Notes: generated by a model from the letters alone, not told the origin. 64,000 bases of DNA from Isochrysis galbana (GCA_018136815.1 CM030937.1:4152226-4216225), one strand, 5' to 3'; counted from the first letter of the stretch, positions 1-10,847 are shown. A program made the numbers and translations.

Positions 1-183
1 GCTAGACGCGGCGGTTCGTTGCGCAAGGCTACATCAGATAGCTTGTGCGAGGCCATTTTAAATTATCGTCAATTGTGCAGCGCCTACTTGCGAACGGAGT
101 ACGCTGCTTTTTTCGAGGCAGCTGGCCCCGGTCAAGGTGAGTGCTCGTGTTCGACTCTCTCCAAAGTAGTTAAAGATAGTTAG
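1..183 (+). CDS. Unidentified gene, partial (3' part)
   Basis: Frame 1 is open from the left edge to a TAG at 181-183, and the residues look coding, ending in AYLRTEYAAFFEAAGPGQG before a good donor (CAAG|GTGAGT at 136/137). Either the exon ends at 136 and continues downstream, or the protein stops at 183. No later exon was recognised in the repeat-rich DNA that follows. The family is not recognised. The gene starts left of the window. Balanced composition and the matching donor support a real exon; everything else is open. Confidence 0.45.
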   Translation, partial: ARRGGSLRKATSDSLCEAILNYRQLCSAYLRTEYAAFFEAAGPGQGECSCSTLSKVVKDS

Positions 184-540
184 CAGTTAGTGGCATCCGT
201 GGTTTGATAATAATAATAATAATACCTCCGTTCCAAAACTGGATGTCAGAGAGCCTTTGGGAAGCAAGGGCGGCGCCTGGAGAAGGATAGGCACGCCACA
301 GAAGGCTAGGCTATGGACAGGGTACATGCTGGCTTAATGAGGTACCTTAGTTGAGGATGTTAACAAACATCTAAAGCTACTTACGACGTGTCAAAAAAAT
401 GGCCTCTATTCTCTATTCTCTAGCTATTCACTGTCAGAAAGCCAACGTCACGACGATGCGGGAGGGCGTAATCATTCCCACCCTCTGCCCCCACAATGGA
501 CAACAACACACGAGAGCCTCTCGCATAGCATCGCTCAGAG
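184..540. other. Intergenic, no gene seen
   Basis: Contains a short (TAA)n-like run near 205-225 and an AT-richer stretch with an 'ACATCTAAAG' motif near 367 that resembles the head of a dispersed repeat seen elsewhere in the window. No coding frame is convincing. Confidence 0.4.
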
Positions 541-840
541 CGGGTCGTTTCGACTTACCCACGATGCGCCACTTGTTCCTCTTCATGTTTCGACACACTG
601 TGACTCAAGGCAGCCCCAGAGCCGCTCCTCAATCTCGGCGAATGTCATGTCGTAGGCGTTCTCGCGAAGGGTGTTCTCTAGCTCCTCTGCCTCCTCTTCG
701 CCAATGCGCATGGGCCTGCCGCCTGTGCCCTTGCGCGAGCTGGGCAGCTTGTAGGGCCTGGTAAAGGTTTTGTGCCCGAACCCCCAAAGTTTTGCGCAAA
801 AGTTTTGCAAAAGTTTTGCGGCAAAAAGTGTCAAATTTGC
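541..840 (-). pseudogene. DNA-transposase helix-turn-helix remnant
   Basis: On the minus strand a segment reads GEEEAEELENTLRENAYDM then TFAEIEERLWGC, and shortly after, in another frame, MKRNKWRIVGKS. This parallels the plus-strand copy at 47040-47205 (AYNLTFAQIEEILGIPRATV, then YIKKNKWRVVG). The layout, a helix-turn-helix followed by a basic KRNKWR motif and a GTAAGT donor, resembles Tc1/mariner-like transposase N-termini. At least one frameshift separates the helix from the basic motif here, so this is a dead fragment. The bases around 776-835 hold an AAAGTTTTGCGCAAAAG repeat similar to that at 26930-26960. Confidence 0.45.
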
Positions 841-1546
841 ACGCGTCCCCCTTATGGGTATTTTTTAGCCGTACCTTGCGTCGTATCGCGCTATATGCTA
901 TATTCGTCAACTACCAGTAAAACTGATAGGGTCATGGGGGCCCCGTGCCCCCCTTCCTCCATCGCAAACACCCCCTGGGTGGGCCTGCACACTCAACCTC
1001 AGCCCCTGCCTGCTGGCAGGGGCTGAGCTGACATCACTCTGGCCCAGACCCTCGCCGAGCGCGCGCTGCGCGCCGCACGCACTCGCCTGCACTGGCCCTC
1101 GCTCGTACTGTGACGAGTTGGGATGGCCCATAGGGCCTGAGGGCAATGAGGAGGGTGGCAAGCCGGCGGCAGGCGCGGCTGAAGAGACGACTTCGGAGAC
1201 GCTGACGGGCTGAAGCCCGTCAGCAGAGGAAGGCGGGCAGGCGGGCTTGAGCGAGGGCGAGGACGGCGGCGAGAGCGACATCGAGCGAGTGGCGAGAGGC
1301 GAGGGTGAATGAGAGGAGGGCTGTGATGGCAGGGGCTGGCGAGGGAAGGAGAGATTGTAGGGTACGAGTGTTACGAGAGCGAGAACGACGAGAGCGAGAG
1401 CGACGGATGACGACTGACGACAAGACGACGGACAAAGACACCCAGGAAAACACCCCGACTCTCGCCCCACGACTTTCTCACATAACTCGACTGAAATCAA
1501 ACCCAAACACTCCGATCAGACGACGACGACGACGGACGACGATCAG
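841..1546. other. GC-rich repeat-like DNA, no supported gene
   Basis: Long open frames on both strands are Ser/Pro/Arg-rich and without recognisable domains, as expected of open low-complexity DNA. A TAT..GCG..ATATGCTATATTCG stretch near 880-905 resembles one at 4200-4212. Confidence 0.35.
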
Positions 1547-1771
1547 AAGGCGATCTGTCGGCCATCCCGTCTGGAAGGGGAATCGCACCATAACGGAAAC
1601 GAGGGGCAATCCTGCCGCACAGGATTCCAAGAGACTTACCGAATAAGACAAGAGAGATGCGGTGTGCCTAAGGGGGAGATGCGAAGAGATTGCAAATTAA
1701 ACCTGATTGCAATCACTGAAGTAGATAGAGAAACGCGGAGAAGATAGCGAATTAAACCTATTCGCGAGGCA
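1547..1771 (+). repeat. Interspersed repeat A, copy 1
   Basis: Nearly identical to 3109-3342 and, inverted and more diverged, to 15251-15510. It starts at GATCAGAAGGCGATCTGTCG and ends at ATTAAACCTATTCGCGAGG. It abuts the Ty1/copia fossil directly, so one element was inserted into or joined to the other. Confidence 0.75.
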
Positions 1772-2267
1772 ACGATTAGGGCGTCGTCAACATAGACGAG
1801 GACCCACAGACTGTCCACAGAACTCGGTGGTGTTCGGAGAAGGTGTATAGGCAGACGTCGATAGTTGACCGAGTGAACCCCCAATGCAGGAGAAAACCGG
1901 TGAGCAGAGCTGCCCACTCTCGGCCCGCTTGTTTAAGGCCGTAGATGGATTTGAGGAGTTTGCACACCAGGCGTTTCCCGTGACGATCTTCGTGTGGGAC
2001 ACCGGGAGGGGTTCGCATGTAGAGAGGCTGATGCAGGTCAGCCTGTAGATAAGCTTGTCGAACATCGATGGAGGTGAGGTTGTAATCCCGCGACGCGGCT
2101 ATGGCAAGTACGACACGGATGGTGACAGATTTGACGACAGATGAGAAGATGCGGTCAAAATCGACACCAAATCGTTGGGTATTGCCATCTGCGACAAGCC
2201 GCGCTTTGAATTTATCGATAGAGCCATCGACCTTGCGTTTGACCGCGAAGACGTAATGACAATGCAT
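1772..2267 (-). mobile_element. Ty1/copia reverse-transcriptase fossil
   Basis: The translated minus strand matches the copia-type reverse transcriptase (RVT_2): KFKARLVADGNTQRFGVDF, then SIDVRQAYLQADLHQPLYM, then LLKSIYGLKQAGREW, then a YVDD-type box near the repeat A junction. Only the RT part of pol is seen. Integrase, protease, gag and LTRs were not found. It is a truncated, broken fragment, probably old, with repeat A joined at its downstream end. Confidence 0.85.
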
Positions 2268-3108
2268 AAGGTTGGAGCCGACGGCTCAGCGAGCGAGCGC
2301 AAACACAGGAAACCAGCCGCGAGGCTGGTGAAGGGGGCAGACCCAGATGGGAGTGGCCCAGTGGGGCCATGTGGGAAGCCATAGGCCTCTCCACATGGGC
2401 CCCCCACACCTTGCTCCATCGCTGCAGCCATGCGGCTGAGCGAGGAGGGGTGGGTTTCCGGCTGCAGTGGCTCGGCGAGAGGGCGCAGACGCGGCGAGCG
2501 GGCGCGGTCCACTGGGATGGGCCCAGTAGGACCCATCCCTTCCCGTGCAGCAGCTCCATATCGCCCTGGCACCATCATGGTGACCAGGGCGGCTGAGAGG
2601 AGGGAGAGCGACACCATCGCTCGCGCTCTCTCCAGAACAGAACCGGATAAAATTCCTCTTATAATTCTCCCACACCACTATCACACGCACATTCACAGTA
2701 ACACGTAGATAACTAACGTAACGGGATACGCGAAGAAAGGGGGTTAAGCAGGAGAGAAAGAGAGGAAAGAAAAGGAAAGAAGAGAGGAGGCCCGTCGCCT
2801 CTCCTCATGTGAAGAGAGAGGAGAGAGGAGACCTCGCAGGACTTAGAAAGTAAACGTAGGAGAGGACGGAGGGGCATCCGTAACACACACCCGTCCGGAC
2901 GATGAAGTGTAGAATCGGCGGCCGGCGCGGCAGACCGCACGACTCAACGCTGCAACCCATCCTCTTCTCTCTTTTACGAGAGTTTTACCTGGATGTTTGG
3001 GCGGTGTGGCGGCACCCAAGTTACAACGCGGCGTCCCCTGTGCTCCAAGATATCAAAAGTCGAGCGACCAACGGCGAAAGGCGGCGAGATAGTACGATAG
3101 CGACGACG
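2268..3108. repeat. Repeat-derived DNA, no supported gene
   Basis: GC-rich mosaic sequence with an internal near-palindrome around 2375-2400 (GTGGGAAGCCATAGGCCTCTC) and a GA-rich stretch at 2740-2835. Arg/Pro/Gly-rich open frames on both strands lack domains. Confidence 0.35.
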
Positions 3109-3525
3109 ATCAGAAGGCGATCTGTCGGCGATCCCGTCTGGAAGGGGAATCGCACCATAACGGAAACGAGGGGCAATCCTGCCGCACAGGATTCCAAGAG
3201 ACTTACCGAATAAGACAAGAGAGATGCGGTGTGCCTAAGGGGGAGATGCGAAGAGATTGCAAATTAAACCTGATTGCAATCACTGAAGTAGTTAGAGAGA
3301 GAAACGCGGAGAAGATAGCGAATTAAACCTATTCGCGAGGCGCCTAGGATGAAGAAAGGTGGGGAAACTTCCCTTCTCTTCGAGAGAAAGAGAGAGGGCG
3401 CTCCACAACCCACGATCCTATGCGTCCAAGCGAAGCTTTTGACCGAGAACGAGAACGAGAGAATTATAACGATAATACCGAACGACGAAGAGAAGCCTAA
3501 CGAGTGTCGATTCGCGAATGCGACA
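3109..3525 (+). repeat. Interspersed repeats A+B, copy 2
   Basis: 3109-3342 repeats 1547-1771. It continues into segment B (3343-3525, purine-rich, with GAGAAAGAGAGAGGGCGCTCC and AAGCTTTTGACC), which recurs at 22720-22918 (+) and 15060-15250 (-). A GC-rich segment C like that at 14740-15050 follows. The shared order A-B-C shows that all three belong to one longer element. Confidence 0.7.
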
Positions 3526-4030
3526 TACTGACCCCCACTCCACCACTGAGCCACAGACCACTTGAGCCGACAAGAAGGCACCCAGGGCCAGCGAGGCCAG
3601 CGAGGGAGAGGCAGGAGAGGCCAGGGGCCCAGCCCCAGCCTCCACTGCCCCCTGAGCTGGCCCAGCTGGCCCTCTGGGGGGACCCGAGGGGCCCCTTAGA
3701 GGGGGGCCATGGCGCGCGCAGGCATCGCACGCCCGTAGGAGAACGAAGAGAACGACGAAAAAAGCACGACAAAAAAAACGACACGATCTGACACACAAAA
3801 AGGTAATACTCACGCCTGTTTACGGTATGTTTTCAGGCCGACACCTCGAGCGACATGCGAATGCCGCGAAAGCGCGGCGACACTTGAAAAAGACGCGAGA
3901 AGAGGGGGGGGCCGAGACCCCCCAGGGGCACGAAGTGTCACGAGCAACAGGCGTTTACGTTTGTTTTGCCACAGGAACACCACACCAGCAGGTCTGCCCC
4001 AGCCTACCCCCTGCACTAGGCCCGTTGTAG
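3526..4030. repeat. Fragment of GC-rich repeat C and flank
   Basis: 3570-3720 resembles the GAGGGAGAGGCAGG..CCCCAGCCTCC block of repeat C (full copies near 22.99-23.62 and 25.96-26.59 kb). The remainder carries no convincing gene. Confidence 0.45.
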
Positions 4031-4039
4031 TGCACGCGG

Positions 4040-4205
4040 CCCCCCCCCCGATACCAAAGACAAAGGAATGAAGGGGGTAGTGTAAGGGAGTGAGTAAACT
4101 GGGGTATAGGCGATGTCGTTAGTGAGTACCGTGAGTGCGTGGACCCGTATAGCTAGCATGAGTAGCCCGAATCTTCAGATGTTTTATTTTATTATTATTA
4201 TATGC
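4040..4205 (-). repeat. ATCTGAAGATTC-head repeat, copy
   Basis: Close relative of 57705-57870 (same strand) and 25458-25560 (opposite strand). Shared words are GACAAAGGAA, GGGGTATAGGCGATG and GAATCTTCA followed by a T-rich tail. The structure is SINE-like, but no polymerase III boxes were proven. Confidence 0.6.
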
Positions 4206-4360
4206 TATATTCGATGCAGCATGCAGTATGGATGTATGTGCATGCAAATAGAGGTATAGAGCAGAGTGTGAACGCCATGGATCATGTCTGTGTACAAGCA
4301 CAAGCAACAAGCAATATAGTAAACGAATCATAAACCTTAGCACGTCACGCCACGTCACGG

Positions 4361-4787
4361 TCATTGTACCTCAAGAGGAGAGCCGCTTGCACTTGGTCCA
4401 TGAGGCCAGATGTCTGGAGACCATGCCGGCCCGGGATGACCTTTCCGCGTGATGGCGTCCGGGGGGATTCGACGAGGATCGTCCTGCCTGGCGCCGTGGT
4501 GCAGAGCGGATGGCCGTTGCTTTCGTCGCACGACCCCCACAGCCGTAGAAGTAAGAGAGCTGAGGGGTGCTTGGAGTGATTCGATGTAGTAAAGTGTAAA
4601 GTGCCCTTCCCACCCTTGCTGAACTGGCGAATGCTTGCGGATCTGGCATCGGCCACCACTGAAGAATTTCTGTAGACTGACCATATTGTCCAGGTCCCAC
4701 CAGTTGTGGGAACGTGTGGCGCGCTCGGCAGCCACAAATTCGAAGGAAAGATTTTCATCGAATTCGTCGAGTCCATTCGATGATGTG
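4361..4787 (-). other. Region with an unassigned minus-strand open frame
   Basis: A minus-strand frame of up to 196 codons runs from 4951 to 4361 (for example NWWDLDNMVSLQKFFSGG), crossing into the duplicated upstream module. Only its first part is conserved in the second copy of that module, so the frame itself is probably not a conserved gene. Confidence 0.25.
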
Positions 4788-5036
4788 TTGCACCCTTGAG
4801 CGTCGACGCGCGCGCTGGTGTCATGGAGAGTGCGGTGACCTCTCGGGTGGGGTACCACGTTAGAACTTATAGCGTCATATGACATCTTGTTAGCTAGCAT
4901 TCCTAGCCACATACACCGGACGAGCCATGCGCCAACCGCGCACACCCCCATCGCGGGGTAGGGGCTCCGTTGCCGTCGAAGGGCTTCGGTTCCGCAGCAC
5001 TAAGGTTATACTCACACAACAAGAAAACTCTGACGC
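4788..5036 (+). repeat. Duplicated upstream module, copy 1 (PRP38 side)
   Basis: About 250 bp, highly similar to 10848-11100, in the same orientation. Shared words include GAGCGTCGACGCGCGCGCTG (partly), CCTAGCCACATACACCGGAC and GCAGCACTAAGGTTATACT. In both places it lies upstream of a plus-strand housekeeping gene: here 300 bp before the PRP38 ATG, and in the other copy ending 3 bp before the NMNAT ATG. It could be a shared promoter/5' UTR or a mobile element that now supplies one. Confidence 0.75.
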
Positions 5037-5039
5037 ATA

Positions 5040-5341
5040 CGAACGACCCCCCCCCCCTCCCCCGGCCAACCCCCCCCCCCGCCCCCCCCCGGGCGTCTGG
5101 GGGCCTCTCTCGCTCCCTCGCACTCCTCCCCCTCCTCCTTTCTCGGCACTCCCTCTCTCACATTTCTCTCTCTGATCTCCCTCTCTCCCCCTCTCTCCCC
5201 CCTCTCTCTGCCCCCTTTCTCGCTCGCTCGCTCCGTCGCTCAGCTGCTTCTTGCCACCCTTCCTCGTCCCTGGCGTGCATCGCCCCGTCGCTAGCCCCCC
5301 CCCACTGGACCTCTCCTCTTGCTGATCTCGTCTCTTTCAGT
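5040..5341 (+). promoter_or_regulatory. Pyrimidine-rich leader of PRP38
   Basis: Almost pure C/T for 300 bp, ending in CTCTTTCAG directly before ATG 5342. Similar C/T tracts stand before several other genes in the window. The terminal TTTCAG could also be a 3' splice site of a 5' UTR intron. A regulatory role is inferred. Confidence 0.4.
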
Positions 5342-7102
5342 ATGGTGCGCAACAGCTACTCCAGCGGCCGCAACGACGACCGGCTGGCAAATCCAAATGG
5401 CAAGAATGTGCCGCAGGTCTTTGCCGAAGCAGGAGAGGAGGGTGAGAAGCTCGTTGACGTGCTGCCCTGCCATCAGTATTCGGCGGTGGGCAACATGAAT
5501 CTCAACACGATGCTGATTGAGAATATCCGTTCACATGACTATTTTAAGGGGCTCTCGGAGCTCACCACTTTCGACGAGGTCGTCGACCAAATCTACTATG
5601 ACTGTAGCTATGTCTCGCCCTGGCGCCCAGGCACGCACAAAGCCCAGCGTGCTGCCGGGATGTGCTCGGGCTTACGGGGCGTCAGGTGCGCGCCTTTGCA
5701 TCTATCCTCGGTTCACATGCCTTTTCACGTTCTCGCGTACCCAAGGTTGACCGTGTCAAGGTGTTTCCCTCACAAGGCTCATCCTATTGTATACTCTTCC
5801 CTTGTTGCAGCAATGCTGGGCTTCCGTCAACAGCGTACATGCTCCTCTTCAAACTCTACTGTCTTCAGGTACGACACGACATGTACCCCCTTAGAAGTCT
5901 GATGTAATAGGCATCAATTCCAAGTGCACTGCATCACCAACCTGCCCTTATCCTTCTCTGACAGTTGACTAAAGGACAGATCACACGGCTCATTAATCAC
6001 AAGGACTCGCCCTACATTCGTGCCATTGGCTTCCTCTACTTGCGCTACGCCTGCGAGCCGAAGGCCCTATGGGGATGGTTTCAGCCTCACATTGATGATG
6101 CCGAACCCATCTCAGTGTTAGGATCTGGCAGTGAGATGACGACAATTGGGCGCTACGTTCGAAAATTGCTCACGGAGCTGGTGCGTTGCTAGATTCAACA
6201 TGCCGAACATGCTGCTTGGTGCCCTTGCTGTAATCGGCATCAAGCGTGCTGCATTGCTACCTGAATCCAAACAACGTCAAGCCTGCTTGACCAAAATGTT
6301 GCACCATCCCAATGTCTAGGGTGCCCGCACCATTGGGCCTGTGGTGACGCTGCCCAGTAAGCAAAGATGTTATGGAATGTGGGCTCATTTCATTTGCCCC
6401 CACCCCATGTTCTGCTAGGAGTACTACGACACCATGTTGCCTCGCCTTCCTGTTCCAGTTATGCGCGACATCGAGAAGAAGTTGGCGGAGTATGATGGTA
6501 ACAGTATTGTGGAAAGACCCTCTGACGAGTCGTTGGGAGGAATTCAAGACGATCGCCCTTCCGACAGGCGTGACGATAAAAGTATTGTCAACGAGGACGA
6601 CCGGCCATCTTCCAGAAGTTATCACGACCTCGGCTCACTCACAGACCGGGCAAGCCATGCCATGCGCGATTCTGATCGTGCAATCGACAAACGAGAGTAC
6701 GAGAGGCGAGTCGACTACTCAGATCGACGTGATCGCAGTGACGATCGACGTCGCGATAGTGCTGGAAGTTATGCCCACGCCGGAGGCGGCGGCTATTCTA
6801 GCGGGTATCGGCGAGACGACCGGCGCGGTGACCGGCGCGATGACCGGCGCGATGACCGGCGTGATGACCGGCGCGATCAGCAGCGGGATGGCCGATCTCG
6901 TGATTTAGATCGAAGAGATGCTCCGGCAGAATACGGCTCGGACTCGAAACGCGCCCGTTTGGATTCTCAGCCATCCGTACCCAAAGCTGAGGCGGTTAAG
7001 ACGGAGACTGCAGCTGAAAAGCTGGCTCGACTTCGCGCGTTGAAAGCTGCTAGGTCTGGTTTATATGGAGGCAAAGTTGGCGGCGATTACTCCTCTCGTT
7101 AA
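5342..7102 (+). CDS. PRP38: Pre-mRNA-splicing factor 38 (PRP38)
   Basis: PRP38 is a tri-snRNP protein needed for spliceosome activation (B complex) in the nucleus. Four exons: 5342-5685, 5811-5868, 5965-6180 and 6419-7102; phases agree and give 433 aa. Conserved pieces in order: NLNTMLIENIRSHDYFKGL, AGLPSTAYMLLFKLYCLQ, DSPYIRAIGFLYLRYACEP, MTTIGRYVRKLL and LPRLPVPVMRDIEKK. The C-terminal half is an Arg/Asp-rich tail, with a run of DDRR units encoded by a 12-bp tandem repeat near 6811-6890. Such charged RS/RD-like tails are usual in plant and animal PRP38. Donors are GTGCGC, GTACGA and GTGCGT. It lies on the same strand as a duplicated upstream module and a C/T leader. The N-terminal ~35 residues are poorly conserved, so the start is chosen as the first ATG after the C/T tract. 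Confidence 0.95.
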
Positions 7103-7325
7103 TGTCTTCATGTGAAGAGGGACTCATGCAAAGGGGTTGGCTGGCTCGTTGGAGTGAGGTAAGAGGGTTGCGAGCTGCTGCGGGCTGTGGGTAGTAGCCG
7201 GCAGAGGAGTGGTGCCATGTGCTGGCACAAAGGACAGAGGCAGGTTGGGCTGTTGGGATGGAATTTGGGAGGCTGGCAACAGTATTCAAAAATAATTACG
7301 ACTTGAAATATCGGCGGCTTCACTT
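7103..7325. other. PRP38 3' flank
   Basis: 3' UTR-like sequence. No AATAAA is obvious and no further gene is seen. Confidence 0.4.
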
Positions 7326-7500
7326 AAGAAAACATCTGAAGATTCAGGGCTAGAACACCTACTAGTGGCCAGCAGTTACCGCCTACTATCCGACACCGCC
7401 TTTTAGCCCCTTCCCTCCGTCTCTTTTCCTTCCTTCCTTCGTTTCTTTGTCTTTGATTTCCGGGGTCCGGCTCAGGTGCGCTACCTTGGGCCCGGATTAG
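7326..7500 (+). repeat. ATCTGAAGATTC-head repeat, copy
   Basis: Begins AAAACATCTGAAGATTCAGG and contains CACCGCCTTTTAGCCCCTTCC and TTTCCGGGGTCCGGCTC, matching 12014-12200, 18303-18480 and 33525-33640. Confidence 0.65.
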
Positions 7501-7559
7501 ATGACGGGTTCCGGGAGGGCCTTTTGCACTTAATTTTTGTTCTGCCCGAGAGAAGCGCC

Positions 7560-7745
7560 TGATGAAACCCTTTTCTGCGCATCGGTGACGGCGTGTGGAA
7601 ACTTCCATGCGCACGCACGGCGTCCCCGCGGGGGGCCCGAGGGAAATCTCATCGTGCGCATAACGAAACCCTTTTCTGCGCATCGGTGACGGCGTGCGGA
7701 AACTTCCATGCGCACACGCACGGAGTCCCCGCGGGGGGATTGATT
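7560..7745 (+). repeat. Two-copy tandem repeat (~105 bp)
   Basis: CCTTTTCTGCGCATCGGTGA and the following GACGGCGTG..AAACTTCCATGCGCAC..CCCCGCGGGG block occur twice in a row (from 7567 and from 7670). Related words (GCCGTGCGTGCGCATA..AACTT) recur near 13370-13560. Confidence 0.7.
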
Positions 7746-7912
7746 GCACGGCGTGCGCTTGACGAAACGGGATCCCCGCGCATGTGATTGCCACTCATCG
7801 TGCGCACGGCGTGCACACGCATCTGGCGAAAATCCAGAGTCTTCCTCCCAGACATCCACCACCTACACCCCGCTTCACTCTCCTCTTCCCCCACAAGCCT
7901 CGCTCCTTCACC

Positions 7913-8470
7913 ATGGGCCAGTACTTTGTCTTCATCGCCAAGCGACTCGGTCACCGCACCTACGAGGAGGTCCGCAGCCCAGCCTTCAGGTTCTGCGAAC
8001 ACATGGAGGAGGGCATGAGCGGCGCCATCCTGGCGATGCTGCTCGTCACAGCCTCTGGCATGGGCCGTGGATGTGGAGACTTTCGCGTGGATCTGGCCAA
8101 GGAACGCTACCCGTCGATGTGGGCACTCATCAAGCCATACATGGGCCGCTGGTGCAAGGCAACCCTCATGCTCGTCGGCGACTACTCCGACGAGTACGAC
8201 AAGATCCCCAAGACCAAGTACATTGGAGACGAGGCCGCCGTCGCGTACCTCTGCATGGAATACATCATGGCGGTCGCGTACGCCGAAACAGATCCCATGA
8301 TGCAAGTGCACCGAGCAGCTGGCAAACTCTACATGGAGAACAAGAAGGCCGTCCTCGCACGCGTCACGGACCTCGCCACCCAAGATCAGCCGAACGACAT
8401 CGTCGCCTGTCAGCACGAGGAAGAGGGATGTGAGAAAAAGACGAAGAAGATAAAAACTCAGCCCGCGTAG
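7913..8470 (+). CDS. Hypothetical 185-aa 'MGQYF' protein
   Basis: A single-exon frame starting MGQYFVFIAKRLGH, with a C/T-rich leader just upstream. Residues 50-110 contain GMGRGCGDFRVD, GRWCKATLMLVGDYSDEY and AVAYLCMEYIMAVAYAE; the C-terminus is Lys/Glu-rich. The combination of an MGQY start, a Gly-rich turn and a later GDY motif recalls a family of short uncharacterised proteins in fungi and protists that begin MGQYF/YV. That comparison is from memory and of moderate strength. No catalytic motif, signal peptide or clear membrane helix is visible. Function is unknown. Confidence 0.65.
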   Translation: MGQYFVFIAKRLGHRTYEEVRSPAFRFCEHMEEGMSGAILAMLLVTASGMGRGCGDFRVDLAKERYPSMWALIKPYMGRWCKATLMLVGDYSDEYDKIPKTKYIGDEAAVAYLCMEYIMAVAYAETDPMMQVHRAAGKLYMENKKAVLARVTDLATQDQPNDIVACQHEEEGCEKKTKKIKTQPA

Positions 8471-9316
8471 CTGGGGGTTACCGCGTGTGTTGAGAGTGGG
8501 GGAGCGTGATAGTAATAATAATATTAACATACCCAAAAAGAAAACAAGCACATATGGATAACAAAAAAACACCTGGCCCTCTTTTGACGGAACGCGACTT
8601 CACGACGAGGGCAGACCTCGCTGGGGGAGCTACAACCGATGGGCGAGAGAAGGCAAAAGACAGTCATGGAACATTTGATGACATCGAGAGAAAGTAAGAG
8701 AAGAGGCGGTATACCAATCGACGAGACCTTGAGGCTTAAAATAACCCGCAGGTTATAAGTAAAAGTCTGTCATTGTATGGAATACGACAACTGCTCAACT
8801 GCAGGGAAACTGCTCACCCTTCCTCGTCTCCCTATAGACGTGTAACGAAACTTGTTTTCTGCATTTACACGGTCGGTGCTCTTTGGTATGGACATACACC
8901 CATCAGATTTACAGAGTCTACGATCGGAGGGGCAGATTTGGTGCTGCGTGTGAGACGTGGATCGTGATTTCAACGAGATATCGACCCTGTCCCAAATCGA
9001 GTGAATGGAGTAAGACCACGTGTGTGTTTCAACATGTGAAGTGTCAAGTTGACTCAAGTCACCTCCAGGTGACAACGAAAGGTGTTAGCAGGGATGGGGA
9101 TAATTGAACGCTTTTACGCTTTTGGTCTTGCAAGTACAACTTTTACCATCCACACGGCCACACGGAGGTAGTTGCCGAAAAAACAACCAAACCTGAGCTT
9201 GCAGCCTCTAGAAACAGGCTTGAAAAACGGGACAGGAACGGGCGTATTTTGGAGTAGGCGTTGCACTAACTTTCCTTCTCCTCCTCCTCCTAGCACTTTG
9301 CTGGAAAGTACGTTGT
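8471..9316. other. Intergenic, repeat ends, no gene seen
   Basis: 8540-8605 (CACCTGGCCCTC..TTTTGACGGAACGCGACTTC) matches, inverted, the block at 12804-12860 and 13133-13190, and matches 10805-10830 in the same orientation. It is one end of another dispersed repeat. 8700-9300 is ordinary-looking unique DNA with no credible frame. Confidence 0.45.
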
Positions 9317-10216
9317 TTACTTACTGAATCTGAATGTGACGGATTGGAGGTTATGGATGGAACAGGAGGAACCGAACGGGACGGAAGGTAGGCGGCGGCA
9401 CATGTAGGAAGGACCAGACTGCACGCCGAACGGCAAGTAGTTGAACTCATATTTTTGGCGATGGGTGCAAAAGGCCCTGATGGGCTTATCCTCCTCTTTG
9501 ATGGGTAGGCACCAAAAGCCGGAGGCCAAGTCGAGCATGCACAGGAAAAGAGAATCTCGAGATCCCTGGCCGCGAGACAGGCGGTCGATGGCTTCGACCG
9601 TGAGAGGCAACGGACTATCGGAGATGCGGAGTTTCGAGTTAGTGTCGCGGTAGTCAACGCAGAAACGGACAGAACCATCCTTCTTGCCAACTAACACCAC
9701 TCGAGAAGCCCAGGGAGAGTTAGACTTGCGAATAATGCCCGCCGCTTCCATCTCGGCGACGTGCTTTTCAACGATGGCGCGTCCTTCGTCTCCCATCTTA
9801 GAGGGAGCGTGGCGATGAGCCGTGGCACCGGGGAGTAGCGGAAGTTCGACTTCCATGACATGCGTGTGCTTGGGGTTCTTGGGGTCGAGCGCGAAGGCGT
9901 CGATGTGGCGGGCCAGCAAGCGACGAACCTGGCCGAGCTGATCAGGAGTTAACTGTTCGTCTGGGTCAACGTTAATCGAATCTAGGAGGGCGCGTTGCGC
10001 TTCGGTTAGTGCAGCTTCGGGATCGGCGTCGGTAGAGCCGGGAGTCCGAGTAGCCTCGTGAAGTACAAATTCCACGTGAGCAGAGGCCACCGGGGAGAAG
10101 GCTGGCAGGGTGACCGGGCGGGCGGAGAGGTTCCAGGGCGACAGAGGCCGACAGGGTACCAATCCGATGAGTCCGACAACAATCCGAGACACGCACACTT
10201 GACTTTCACCCAACAT
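9317..10216 (-). mobile_element. Ty3/gypsy reverse-transcriptase fossil
   Basis: The minus strand encodes the upstream linker and fingers/palm of a Ty3/gypsy RT: PKNPKHTHVMEVELPLLPG, VAEMEAAGIIRKSNSPWASR, GSVRFCVDYRDTN, LCMLDLASGFWCLPIKEED, then FNYLPFGVQSGPS. RNase H, integrase and LTRs are not seen next to it, so it is a truncated piece; it looks broken. Sequence 10217-10700 upstream may include the degraded beginning of the same element. Confidence 0.88.
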
Positions 10217-10847
10217 TCCTCCACACTAACGTATCTTTCTCCACTTGGGCGGGGAAAACACAGAAGGAAGGAAACAAGGAAGAGAAAGCCGACAAGAGAG
10301 CGATGATGCGACGGAAGAGCCGACGGCGAACGGCGGTTACCGCGAACGAATAGATAGAAAGTAAGGAGGGAATCTACGAGCGTAAACCGGAAGGGGAGAG
10401 AGGGTAGGCTTCGCGCGGGGGAAAGGTCCGCAACGACGAACACCTACGACGAGAGCGAGAACGAGCGCGGGGGAACGACAGCAAGGAGGGACCAAAGGCA
10501 GAGCAAGGCCCAAGGTGCAAAGGAGCGAAACAGGAGCGAGACAGGCCACAAAGGGGCGCAACGGCAAGGCGCGAGGGGCGAGTTACGAGTGCAGAGTTCT
10601 ACAAGTTACGAGTAAAACTCCGCGGCAACAAGAACGACTGGGCTCGAAGACGCCTAAGGTCGGAAGTCGATCGCGGATGCGACAGAATGGCATGAAGGCT
10701 GAAGGTTGAGATGTTACATGTTACACGGATCATATACTGTGATGGTTATAATGTAAATTGGTTACAACCATACTCATAGACGATACGTGAAAACAAAACA
10801 TCCACGTGGTCCTCTTTCGACGGAACGCGACCTTGTTGTGTTGTTGC
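10217..10847. other. Flank of the gypsy fossil, no gene seen
   Basis: Arg/Gly-rich frames without motifs. 10800-10830 carries the GGTCCTCTTTCGACGGAACG repeat end seen at 8580 and 12810. Confidence 0.35.

Noticed and set aside
7649-8572. 307-codon minus-strand frame over the MGQYF gene
   Set aside because: Antisense shadow of a GC-rich coding region, no motif; the plus strand has the better start and leader.
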